From an uncultured Oscillospiraceae bacterium (GTDB lineage Bacteria; Bacillota; Clostridia; Oscillospirales; Oscillospiraceae), in assembly GCA_934643765.1 (NCBI GenBank), contig CAKUCT010000082.1, positions 1-8,006 on the forward strand: a stretch of DNA of 8,006 bases. Reading direction: 5' to 3'. Each line of letters begins with the position of its first letter. Position 1 is the first letter of the stretch. The notes beneath the pieces are model-generated. The model had not been told where the DNA came from, did not search any database, and worked only from the letters and a program-made list of their open reading frames with translations. Of this stretch, positions 1-6,447 are shown piece after piece. A program made the translations under genes and the position numbers.

Positions 1-116
1 TTCGGCAATCGTCCTGTGCCGCGCTTGCACCAACCGGCGGCTCTCTGAAACAGGGGTGTGACTGCTTACTCACACTTCTTCAACGGTTTGTATGGCTGAA
101 GTCTACCACTTCAGTC
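1..116 (+). ncRNA. Candidate structured RNA, 3' portion (possibly 6S-like)
   Basis: No convincing coding sequence covers this stretch, but it folds well. A 10-bp hairpin (52-61 with 70-79, two G-U pairs, 8-nt loop) sits inside a 5-bp closing helix (32-36 AACCG with 84-88 CGGTT). The 5' side carries a large unpaired, purine-containing bulge (37-51). A small GTGC/GCAC hairpin lies at 16-30, and a terminator-like hairpin follows at 94-116. A long helix with an asymmetric bubble and a small internal hairpin would suit the 3' half of a 6S RNA whose 5' half lies outside the window. This is a resemblance in architecture only, not a sequence match I can prove. It could instead be the leader or trailer of an unseen upstream gene. 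The + strand is inferred from the terminator-like hairpin and the direction of the downstream gene. Confidence 0.3.
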
Positions 117-124
117 GGCATTTG
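94..124 (+). terminator. Terminator-like hairpin
   Basis: GGCTGAAGT (94-102) pairs with ACTTCAGTC (108-116) around the 5-nt loop CTACC, with one G-U pair. Only a weak T stretch (122-124) follows, so termination would be inefficient or depend on the longer T-rich run near 135-139. It separates the structured RNA from the promoter of the next gene. Confidence 0.4.
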
Positions 125-145
125 TCAAGAGAAATTTTTGGGCGT

Positions 146-173
146 TTGCTTTTGGGCAATCCTGTGGTAAGAT
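146..173 (+). promoter_or_regulatory. SigmaA-type promoter of the RACo-like gene
   Basis: A -35-like TTGCTT (146-151) and a -10-like TAAGAT (168-173) are separated by 16 bp. A TG one base upstream of the -10 (165-166) makes it an extended -10. The predicted transcript would begin near 180. That excludes the in-frame ATG at 175 and supports translation from 211. Confidence 0.55.
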
Positions 174-210
174 TATGGCGAAAACAGATTTGTGGAAAGA
201 GGGAAGCAGC

Positions 211-1737
211 ATGCAGACGCTGGTGCAGAAACGGTTGATAAAGCTTCCGGAGCCGGGCCCGGACGATCTTCGCGCGGGGCGCGAGCGGGTTTTGCAGACG
301 CTCGGCATGCCGCAAGTGCGCATGACGCTTCCGGTGCTGCAGGCGCTGGAGGACGCAATGGTGCGCGGAGCGTATGAGATCACGCTGACGCTCAGCCCGG
401 CGGAGCCGGGTCTGGATGTGACGGCAGTGCAGCCGGGCGACACGACAGGGACGGTCTATGGTCTGGCGCTCGACATCGGCAGCACGAACCTTGAAATGGA
501 GCTTGTCGATCTGATGTCCGGCAGGACGCTGGCGAAAAAGGGGTGTCTCAACGACCAGACGCAGCTTGGAACGAACATTCTGGACCGCATTTTCTCCATC
601 CGTGAGGACCGGGAGAATCTGCGGCGGCTGCAGGCGCTGGTGCTTGAAAATATCCGGATGCTGATTGCAGCGTGCTGTGAAGAAGCGGCACTCAAGCTGG
701 ACGATATCGCGGCGATGACGGTTGGCGGGAACACGACGATGATGCATCTGTTTCTGGGCTGCGACCCGTGGCACGTGTTCCAAAGCCCGTATACGCCGGT
801 GTTTTACGATCCGGGTGTCATCGCGGCGCAGGAGCTGGGACTGGGGCTTTGCTGCAATGTGTACTGCATGCCGGCGATTGCAAATTATCTGGGCGGCGAT
901 ATTACATCGGGCCTTCTGGAAACGGATATGGACACGAGCGAGCAGATTTCCGTGTTTCTCGACATCGGAACAAACGGAGAACTGGTGCTCGGCAGCCGGG
1001 ATTTTCTGCTGGCGGGCGCCGGGGCGGCCGGCCCCGCGCTTGAGGGCGCGTGCAGCAAATCCGGCATGCGCGCAGAGCCCGGCGCGGTCTGCTCGGTGAA
1101 AATTGACGGCGGCAATCAGCTCCACATTCAGACGATTGACAATCTTTCGCCGAAGGGAATCTGCGGCTCGGGCATTGTCGATCTGATTGCGGAGGGTTTT
1201 CTCTCCGGCTGGATAGACGCCGACGGCACGCTGAACGCGCAGGCCTCGCCCAAAATCAAGACGGTCTGGGACGAGGCGCGGCATGAGAACGTGCAGGCGA
1301 TTGTTTATGCGCGGGGTGAAAACGGGCCGCTCTGCTTCACGCAGGACGATGTGCTGGAGTTTATCCGCTGCAAGGCGGCGGCGTATACGATGGTGGCGAC
1401 GCTGCTCGATGAAAGTGGCGTTGCGCCCGAGGCAATTTCAAAATTCTATCTCTCCGGCGGCTTTGGGACGCATTTGAATCTGGAGTCGGCGATTACGATC
1501 GGCATGTATCCCGATCTTCCGCGGGAGAAATTTGTGATTCTGGGGAACTCGTCTCTGGCCGGGGCGAAGCACCTGCTGCTCGACGGCGCGTGCCGGACGC
1601 GGCTGGAGAAGATTCGCGCGCTGACGCAGTATGTGCAGTTCGGCGAGATGGAAAAATTCCCGGAAAATATGGTCGCGGCGCAGTTTTTGCCGCATACGGA
1701 CCCTTCGCGCTATCCGTCGGTGCACCGGCGCGTGTAA
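211..1737 (+). CDS. RACo-like ASKHA-domain ATPase (DUF4445), no 2Fe-2S domain
   Basis: A 508-residue cytoplasmic protein of the RACo/RamA family, which uses ATP to reduce inactive Co(II) corrinoid proteins to Co(I) for methyl transfer. The N-terminal ~85 residues resemble the linker/middle region of RACo, including a KLPEPGPDD stretch. An actin-like (ASKHA) fold follows: phosphate-1 motif D88-IGST, a conserved NDQTQLGTNI segment, a second phosphate motif D251-IGTNGE, a GICGSGIVDL stretch, the nucleotide-binding LSGGFG around residue 416 and a GNSSLAGA motif. The C-terminus (FLPHTDPSRYPSV) is typical of the family. RACo itself is about 630 residues with an N-terminal 2Fe-2S ferredoxin domain. 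That domain is absent here, and so is the C-terminal pair of 4Fe-4S motifs of methanogen RamA, so reducing power would have to come from a separate protein. ATG 211 is preferred over 175 because AAGAGGG (197-203) is well spaced before it and the promoter overlaps 175. No corrinoid protein or methyltransferase is visible nearby. The family is clear; the partner is unknown. Confidence 0.85.
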   Translation: MQTLVQKRLIKLPEPGPDDLRAGRERVLQTLGMPQVRMTLPVLQALEDAMVRGAYEITLTLSPAEPGLDVTAVQPGDTTGTVYGLALDIGSTNLEMELVDLMSGRTLAKKGCLNDQTQLGTNILDRIFSIREDRENLRRLQALVLENIRMLIAACCEEAALKLDDIAAMTVGGNTTMMHLFLGCDPWHVFQSPYTPVFYDPGVIAAQELGLGLCCNVYCMPAIANYLGGDITSGLLETDMDTSEQISVFLDIGTNGELVLGSRDFLLAGAGAAGPALEGACSKSGMRAEPGAVCSVKIDGGNQLHIQTIDNLSPKGICGSGIVDLIAEGFLSGWIDADGTLNAQASPKIKTVWDEARHENVQAIVYARGENGPLCFTQDDVLEFIRCKAAAYTMVATLLDESGVAPEAISKFYLSGGFGTHLNLESAITIGMYPDLPREKFVILGNSSLAGAKHLLLDGACRTRLEKIRALTQYVQFGEMEKFPENMVAAQFLPHTDPSRYPSVHRRV

Positions 1738-1779
1738 GCGCGCGGTTTTTGATGGAATTTGCGAAGAAAAACCGCGTGC
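1738..1779. repeat. Inverted repeat after the RACo-like gene
   Basis: A 13-bp arm (1738-1750, GCGCGCGGTTTTT) pairs with 1767-1779 (AAAAACCGCGTGC) with one G-U pair and a 16-nt loop, starting directly after the stop codon. The placement suggests transcript-end protection or termination. However, the T run is in the left arm rather than after the stem, so it is not a textbook intrinsic terminator. A seven-T run at 1800-1806 has no good stem directly before it. Confidence 0.5.
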
Positions 1780-1835
1780 AGTTTCGCTAAGACGACCGCT
1801 TTTTTTGCCTCCACGTGCCAGAATTGGTGCAGAAT

Positions 1836-1862
1836 CCCGGGGCTTCCCGGGCGAAGCGGAGG
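1836..1862 (+). promoter_or_regulatory. Hairpin abutting the SLH gene ribosome binding site
   Basis: CCCGGG occurs at 1836-1841 and again at 1846-1851 around GCTT, giving a 6-bp all-GC hairpin. It ends six bases before the Shine-Dalgarno GGAGG (1858-1862), which is five bases from the ATG at 1868. The ribosome binding site decides the start. The hairpin may modulate translation or be incidental. Confidence 0.4.
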
Positions 1863-1867
1863 ATACT

Positions 1868-2572
1868 ATGAGAAAAATCAGAGTGGTTTGGATTGTGCTG
1901 GCCTGCCTGTGTCTGCTCGGAAGCGGACACGCGGCGGCGCAGGAGCTGTTTCACGGCGCGTATCTCGCGGGGTTCCCGGACGGCAGCCTCCGGCCGGAGG
2001 CGTGTGTGACGCGCGCGGAGCTGGCACAGATTCTGTGCAGAATGCTGCCGGAGGAAACCAGGCGGCGGGCGGGAGACTCGGAAAGCGCATTCCGGGATGT
2101 CCCGGCGCAGGCGTGGTACGAGCCTGCGGTCTGCGTGATGGCGCGGCTGGGGCTGATGCTGGGCGGCCCGGACGGAAGATTCCGCCCGGAAGACGGCGTG
2201 ACGGGCGAGGAGCTTTCGATCATCCTGGAGCGCATCCGCGCGGGCGCGCAGAAAGAGGGCCTGCTTTCCGCGCTGGCCGGGGGCTGGCAGGCGCAGGAGG
2301 TGAGCTTTGCGGCCGGAAACGGCTGGGTCATGGGCCTGCACGACGGCGTGTTTTCCCCGGACAAAGCGATCACGCGCGCAGAGCTTGCGGAAATTTTCAA
2401 CCGGATTCTTGGAAGAGAACCGGAGAAGCTGGAAGATCTTTTGATCGGAATGCCGCTGTTTTCGGATAATCTGGATACCAACGCGGCATATTTTCTGGAT
2501 CTGCAGGAGGCGGCGATTGACCACACGGCGGACTGCTCTGGGACGTCTGAGCGGTGGACGGCGCTAGGATAA
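1868..2572 (+). CDS. Secreted S-layer homology (SLH) repeat protein
   Basis: A 234-residue protein that should be exported and bind the cell wall through SLH repeats, which typically attach to pyruvylated secondary wall polymers. Residues 1-24 form a signal peptide: MRK.R, a hydrophobic core to about 18, and a likely AAA|Q cleavage at 24/25. Repeat 1 (about 28-60) has GFPDGSLRPE and the SLH hallmark T48-RAE but lacks the usual opening FxDVxxxxW segment. Repeat 2 (75-123) has FRDVPAQAWYEPAV and PDGRFRPED, but the hallmark is changed to T112-GEE. Repeat 3 (about 140-181) has HDGVFSPDKAITRAE. A fourth, partial unit begins at FSDN (198) and ends near DHTAD (222). No enzymatic or other domain is present. 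The start follows GGAGG at 1858-1862. It lies 130 bp after the RACo-like gene with an inverted repeat between, so co-transcription is uncertain. Its role could be wall decoration or helping to anchor another protein; that is inference. Confidence 0.8.
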   Translation: MRKIRVVWIVLACLCLLGSGHAAAQELFHGAYLAGFPDGSLRPEACVTRAELAQILCRMLPEETRRRAGDSESAFRDVPAQAWYEPAVCVMARLGLMLGGPDGRFRPEDGVTGEELSIILERIRAGAQKEGLLSALAGGWQAQEVSFAAGNGWVMGLHDGVFSPDKAITRAELAEIFNRILGREPEKLEDLLIGMPLFSDNLDTNAAYFLDLQEAAIDHTADCSGTSERWTALG

Positions 2573-2865
2573 GACTGCGCAAAAAGCATTCGCTTTTTGC
2601 GCAGAAGAGATGCGCCTCGCTGCGCGCATAAATTTTGCGCTTTGCGCAAAATTTCCACACTGGCGAGGCGAGCGGTATTTTTACCCGCAAGGGGTACGCA
2701 GCATCCGTAAGGCGGCAAAGCCGCCAACGGCTGTCCAGTCCGGTCGGCGGAGCCGCCGGATAAAATGATTTACATTTAATTCTGCCGTGCGCGGCAGAAC
2801 TCTGCGAGGCTGAAATACCAGATGAGAATCTGGTGGAGCGAGGGATATGGGATTTGCTTCGGTGA
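2573..2865. repeat. Gene-free cluster of palindromes
   Basis: No convincing gene lies here. Besides the hairpin at 2575-2604, I see: an 8-bp stem (2613-2620 with 2663-2670) enclosing an 11-bp perfect hairpin (2630-2640 with 2644-2654, loop TTT); TACCC/GGGTA (2682-2686 with 2692-2696); a CCGT-GGCGGC stem (2705-2708 and 2711-2716 with 2720-2725 and 2727-2730); a 9-bp stem with one bulge (2739-2748 with 2752-2760); an 8-bp hairpin (2780-2787 with 2792-2799); and a 7-bp hairpin (2817-2823 with 2828-2834). This density resembles REP/MITE-like dispersed palindromic elements or a highly structured RNA. Copy number cannot be judged from one window. Confidence 0.6.
2575..2604 (+). terminator. 13-bp perfect hairpin just after the SLH gene
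   Basis: CTGCGCAAAAAGC (2575-2587) pairs perfectly with GCTTTTTGCGCAG (2592-2604) around ATTC. It starts two bases after the stop codon. The T run lies inside the 3' arm rather than after it, so it may act as a terminator or RNA-end stabiliser on either strand, or be one unit of the palindrome cluster that follows. Confidence 0.45.
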
Positions 2866-2906
2866 GCGTGCGGGAGGGAAACTTCCGCGCGCTTTTTGTT
2901 TGCTTT
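2866..2906 (+). terminator. Canonical intrinsic terminator
   Basis: An 11-bp GC-rich stem (2866-2876 with 2882-2892, two G-U pairs) with loop GGAAA is followed directly by TTTTT (2893-2897) and a further T-rich stretch to 2906. It is the best rho-independent terminator in the window. It ends whatever is transcribed through the palindrome cluster, either read-through from the SLH gene or a separate small RNA, and insulates the promoter just downstream. Confidence 0.8.
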
Positions 2907-2912
2907 TCCGGA

Positions 2913-2941
2913 TGGACAGGACACAGAAAATAGCATATAAT
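2913..2941 (+). promoter_or_regulatory. Near-consensus sigmaA promoter of the peptidase-exporter operon
   Basis: TGGACA (2913-2918) and a perfect TATAAT (2936-2941) are separated by the optimal 17 bp. The expected start is near 2948, giving a leader of about 35 nt before the ATG at 2984. I see no operator-like dyad overlapping it. Confidence 0.85.
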
Positions 2942-2983
2942 ACGAGAACTGAACGAAGAAGCATACGCACAGGGAGAGAGGGA

Positions 2984-4699
2984 ATGAAGATCAAGACAAG
3001 AATCATTGCGCTGGCGCTGAGCCTGGTGTATGTGCTGGGGCTGAGCGGCTGCGAAAAATCATCGGAGAGCGCAGCGCCGGAGGCGGCGCGGCCGCAGCTG
3101 TCAGCGCAAAAGCCGGCCGAAGCGCCGGTGGAAACGCTCGCCGGAGGCGGATATTTTGAGCCGGTTGCACGTGAAGAGACCGCCTATCAGGATATGAAGA
3201 GCGAGCCTATCACGCTGGAGGACTTTGCGCCTTATGCGCAGGCGCTGACCGACGCGGCGGCGTCCGGCAGCCGGGCGGCGTTTCACCGCGCGTGTCAGGA
3301 AGCTTATGACATGCTGGTGTCTATTGACACGGCGGCATCCTTGATGGAACTGCAGAGCGATATGGACGCGGGCGATGAGGCGCTTGGAGAGGCGGCGACA
3401 GATCAGCTGCAGGTCTATTATGACGCGGTGGATTTGTACCAGAAGACGCTGCATGAAATTTCTGCCGGCGAGAATGCGTCCTGCCTGGGGCGGGAGTTTG
3501 ACACCTGGCAGGTGGAGCTTTTCAAAGCTTATGACGAGCAGAGCTCGGCAGAGTCTCTGGCACTGACAAATGAAGAGACGCAGCTCGAGCGGCAATACGC
3601 CGTTTTGTCCGCGCAGGACGAGATGGATTATGACGCGGCGGCGGAAGTTTATCTGCAGCTGGTGGATGTGCGCAATCAGATGGCGCAGGCAGAGGGCGCG
3701 GCCTCGTTTGCAGACTACGCCTACGGCTATTATTATTCGCGCGACTATACCCCGGCCGACGCCCAGGCCATCTGGAAGACGGCCAAGGAGGATTATGCGC
3801 CTGTGCTTGCGCAATATGAGGACGCTGTGACGCAGGCGGCGTATGAAAGCGGTGTGGACGAGCGGCTGGACTGTTCGGAAGAGAACATTCTTCAGAGCCT
3901 TCAGTACGGCGCGGCGCGGATGAGCCCGGAAATAAACCGCGCGTGCAATTATCTGCTCAGCAACGGGCTGTACGATATTTCCTATTCTGACGACAAGCTT
4001 TACACGGGCTATACCTCGTATCTGTACAGCTATGACGTGCCGTTTATTTTCAACTGCCCCTACGGCAATTTCAATGATTTCACGGATCTGTACCATGAGT
4101 TTGGTCACTGGCTGGCGGCCTATTATCATCCGTCGGATCCTCTTTACGGCGTGGCGGATTTTGATCTGAGCGAGCTGCAGTCGCAGGGCATGGAGATGAT
4201 GTTCCTGCAGTATTACGACGAGATTTTTGGCAGCGACGCGCCGGTTCTGCGCGCGCAGGTGCTGTTGAATCTGGTCTACGGCGTGGTCAAGGGCGCGATG
4301 TATGACGAGTTCCAGCAGCGCGTCTACGCCGAGGAGAATCTCACAAAAGACCGCTTACTGGACATTTTCCGCGAGGTCTATGCCGACTATGGTCAGCAGA
4401 CTTACGACGGATATGAATACGAGTGGGTGCGCGTCATTCACAATTTCCGGCAGCCGATGTATTATATCAGTTACGCCGTTTCGGCCATCCCGGCGCTGGA
4501 GCTGTATGCGCTGTCGCTGGAAGACCCGGCGGACGCGATGGACGCGTATCTGCGTGTGGCGGGCATGGGAGACGAGGACTATTATCTGACGGACGCGCTG
4601 CGCGAGGCGGGACTGTCAAACACCATGAAAGCGCCGATTGCCGATGTGATTATAGACGAGATTGTGCAAAGCGGCGCGTTTGATGTGCAAACCAAGTAG
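2984..4699 (+). CDS. Lipoprotein M3-family zinc oligopeptidase
   Basis: A 571-residue metallopeptidase of family M3 (thimet oligopeptidase / oligoendopeptidase F type), expected to cleave short peptides outside the cell while tethered to the membrane. Residues 1-22 are a signal peptide ending in the lipobox LSGC, with C23 as the lipidated residue. A Ser/Ala/Pro/Glu-rich linker follows (about 26-60), then a long acidic, mostly helical region. The zinc site is H371-EFGH-375, and the third ligand is probably E397 in SELQSQGME, which corresponds to the VEAPSQ glutamate of thimet oligopeptidase. A Tyr-rich segment near 493-497 (MYYISYAV) matches the family's substrate-stabilising tyrosines. The length is normal for the family. 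The ATG at 2984 is chosen because AGGGAG (2971-2976) precedes it, the promoter is at 2913-2941, and it gives a clean signal peptide; upstream in-frame ATGs do not. Most M3 enzymes are cytoplasmic, so the lipobox is notable. The next gene starts 20 bp downstream, suggesting one operon. Confidence 0.88.
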   Translation: MKIKTRIIALALSLVYVLGLSGCEKSSESAAPEAARPQLSAQKPAEAPVETLAGGGYFEPVAREETAYQDMKSEPITLEDFAPYAQALTDAAASGSRAAFHRACQEAYDMLVSIDTAASLMELQSDMDAGDEALGEAATDQLQVYYDAVDLYQKTLHEISAGENASCLGREFDTWQVELFKAYDEQSSAESLALTNEETQLERQYAVLSAQDEMDYDAAAEVYLQLVDVRNQMAQAEGAASFADYAYGYYYSRDYTPADAQAIWKTAKEDYAPVLAQYEDAVTQAAYESGVDERLDCSEENILQSLQYGAARMSPEINRACNYLLSNGLYDISYSDDKLYTGYTSYLYSYDVPFIFNCPYGNFNDFTDLYHEFGHWLAAYYHPSDPLYGVADFDLSELQSQGMEMMFLQYYDEIFGSDAPVLRAQVLLNLVYGVVKGAMYDEFQQRVYAEENLTKDRLLDIFREVYADYGQQTYDGYEYEWVRVIHNFRQPMYYISYAVSAIPALELYALSLEDPADAMDAYLRVAGMGDEDYYLTDALREAGLSNTMKAPIADVIIDEIVQSGAFDVQTK

Positions 4700-4719
4700 A
4701 AAGAGATGAGAAGCAAAAC

Positions 4720-6447
4720 ATGAAGCGATTGGGAATTTATCTCAAGCCCTATACGCTGCAGAGCATTCTCGGGCCGCTGTTCAAGCTGTTTGAGGCGCTG
4801 CTGGAGCTGCTTGTGCCGCTGATTGTGGCGGAGATTATCGACACCGGCATTGCCGGCGGCGACGGCGGCTATGTTGTGCGCCGGTGTTTGCTGCTGGCGG
4901 GGCTGGGCCTGGCCGGATTTGCCTGCTCGGCGACGGCGCAGTATTTTGCCGCGCGCGCAGCCATCGGCTTTACAGGAGGCGTGCGGCACGCGCTGTTCCA
5001 GAAGGTGCAGAGCCTTTCTTACGCAGAGCTGGACAAGCTCGGCACGTCGACTTTGATGACGCGCATGACGAGCGATATGAACCAGGTGCAGACGGGCCTG
5101 AACCTTGCGCTGCGGCTTTTGCTGCGGTCTCCGTTTGTTGTGTTCGGCGCGATGATTATGGCCTTCACCATCGACGCGAAGAGCGCTTGGGTGTTTGCAG
5201 TGGTCATTCCGCTTTTGTTTGCGGTGGTGTTTGCGATCATGCTCAGCTGCATCCCGCTTTACAGACGCGTGCAGGGGCGGCTTGACGGCGTGCTCGGCGC
5301 GGCGAAGGAAAATTTGGCGGGCGTGCGTGTGATCCGCGCATTCGGCAAAGAGCCGCAGGAGGTTGCGGCGTTTGAGGAAAAGAGCGGAACGCTCTTGTCG
5401 GCGCAGCTGTTTGTGGGCAAGATCTCGGCGCTTTTGAACCCGGTGACGTATGTGATGATCAACCTTGCGATCATTGCCGTTCTGCGCACGGGCGCGCTGC
5501 AGGTGAATGCCGGGGCGCTGACGCAGGGCCAGGTGATGGGCCTTTATAACTACATGTCGCAGATTCTCGTGGAGCTTATCAAGATGGCAAGCCTTATTCT
5601 GAGCATGACCAAGGCCATGGCGAGCGCGAAGCGCGTGGCGGGCGTGCTCGGCATGCAGAGCAGTTTCGAAGAGCCCGCGCAGAACCCGGAAGAACACGCG
5701 GCTGCGCCCGCTGTACAGTTCAGCGACGTGACCTTTACCTATCCCACCGGCGGCGCGCCGGCCTTGAGCGGGATTTCGTTTGCGCTGGAGCACGGAAAGA
5801 CGCTCGGTATCATTGGCGGCACGGGGTCCGGCAAGTCGACGCTTGTCAATCTGATTCCGCGGTTTTACGACGTGACGGAGGGAAGCGTGGAGGTTGACGG
5901 CTGCGATGTGCGGCAGTATCCCCTGGAAACGCTGCGGCGGAAGATTGGCCTTGTACCGCAGAAGGCGCTTTTATTCAAGGGCACCATCCGGGAGAATCTG
6001 CGCTGGGGCAATGAGAACGCGACGGACGAGGAGCTGCAGCAGGCGCTCACGGCCGCGCAAGCGCTGGAGGTTGTGCAGGGAAAGCCGGAGGGACTGGATT
6101 ATCAGGTGGAGACCGGCGGCAAAAACTTCTCCGGCGGCCAGCGGCAGAGGCTGACCATTGCGCGCGCGCTGGCGCGCCGGCCGGAAATTCTGATTCTGGA
6201 CGACAGCGCGTCGGCGCTGGACTTTGCAACAGACGCGGCGCTGCGCCGCGCGCTGCGGGAGCTTTCGTGGAAGCCGGCGGTTGTGATTATTTCGCAGCGC
6301 ACGGCGTCGATCTGCCACGCAGATGAGATTCTCGTGCTCGACGACGGCAAGCTTGCCGGACGCGGAACGCACGAGGCGCTGCTGAAGACATGCGAAGTTT
6401 ACCGGGAAATCTACGATTCGCAGTTCAAAAAGGAGGATGCAAGATGA
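4720..6447 (+). CDS. ABC exporter half-transporter, degenerate ATP-site subunit
   Basis: A 575-residue membrane protein with an N-terminal six-helix exporter domain (about 1-320) fused to an ATP-binding domain (about 330-575), the full normal layout. Motifs: Walker A GGTGSGKST (366-374), Q-loop Q414, signature FSGGQ (470-474) and Walker B ending D494. The residue after D494 is D495 instead of the catalytic Glu, and the switch His is replaced by Gln (ISQR, Q526). The same pair of changes marks the TM287-type subunit of heterodimeric exporters such as Thermotoga TM287/TM288, where this subunit's own ATP site binds but barely hydrolyses ATP. It should pair with the next gene's product and lend its intact FSGGQ signature to the partner's catalytic site. 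The substrate cannot be read from sequence; drugs, lipids or peptides are all possible. The start follows a weak purine-rich GAGATGAGAAG, 20 bp after the peptidase gene, and no separate promoter is seen. Confidence 0.9.
   Translation: MKRLGIYLKPYTLQSILGPLFKLFEALLELLVPLIVAEIIDTGIAGGDGGYVVRRCLLLAGLGLAGFACSATAQYFAARAAIGFTGGVRHALFQKVQSLSYAELDKLGTSTLMTRMTSDMNQVQTGLNLALRLLLRSPFVVFGAMIMAFTIDAKSAWVFAVVIPLLFAVVFAIMLSCIPLYRRVQGRLDGVLGAAKENLAGVRVIRAFGKEPQEVAAFEEKSGTLLSAQLFVGKISALLNPVTYVMINLAIIAVLRTGALQVNAGALTQGQVMGLYNYMSQILVELIKMASLILSMTKAMASAKRVAGVLGMQSSFEEPAQNPEEHAAAPAVQFSDVTFTYPTGGAPALSGISFALEHGKTLGIIGGTGSGKSTLVNLIPRFYDVTEGSVEVDGCDVRQYPLETLRRKIGLVPQKALLFKGTIRENLRWGNENATDEELQQALTAAQALEVVQGKPEGLDYQVETGGKNFSGGQRQRLTIARALARRPEILILDDSASALDFATDAALRRALRELSWKPAVVIISQRTASICHADEILVLDDGKLAGRGTHEALLKTCEVYREIYDSQFKKEDAR
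6431..6436 (+). promoter_or_regulatory. Strong ribosome binding site inside the preceding gene
   Basis: AGGAGG lies seven bases before the ATG at 6444, within the last codons of the upstream half-transporter. With the ATGA overlap (6444-6447) it fixes the start and suggests coupled translation that balances the two subunits. Confidence 0.85.

Noticed and set aside
175..210. Earlier in-frame ATG at 175 for the RACo-like gene
   Set aside because: It overlaps the extended -10 promoter and has no Shine-Dalgarno, whereas ATG 211 has AAGAGGG at good spacing.
103..1284. Long open frame on the - strand (393 codons) opposite the RACo-like gene
   Set aside because: It is Arg/His/Gln-rich with no recognisable motif, and it lies antisense to a gene with clear family motifs. 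Long antisense frames are expected in high-GC DNA.
1795..1806. T run at 1800-1806 after CGACCGC as an intrinsic terminator
   Set aside because: No adequate stem directly precedes it. Only a distant 5-bp match (1742-1746) is available.
1805..1835. Possible promoter for the SLH gene (TTGCCT with CAGAAT)
   Set aside because: The spacer is 19 bp and the -10 is poor, too weak to report as a feature.
2575..2834. CRISPR array
   Set aside because: The repeats are inverted and differ from each other, with no regular direct repeat-spacer pattern.
2822..2983. Upstream in-frame start at 2822 for the peptidase
   Set aside because: It would run through the intrinsic terminator and the promoter, and would bury the signal peptide and lipobox.
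4582..5793. 403-codon open frame on the - strand over the peptidase end and first exporter gene
   Set aside because: Low-complexity His/Arg/Gln-rich translation with no ribosome binding site, fully explained as a shadow of the + strand genes.
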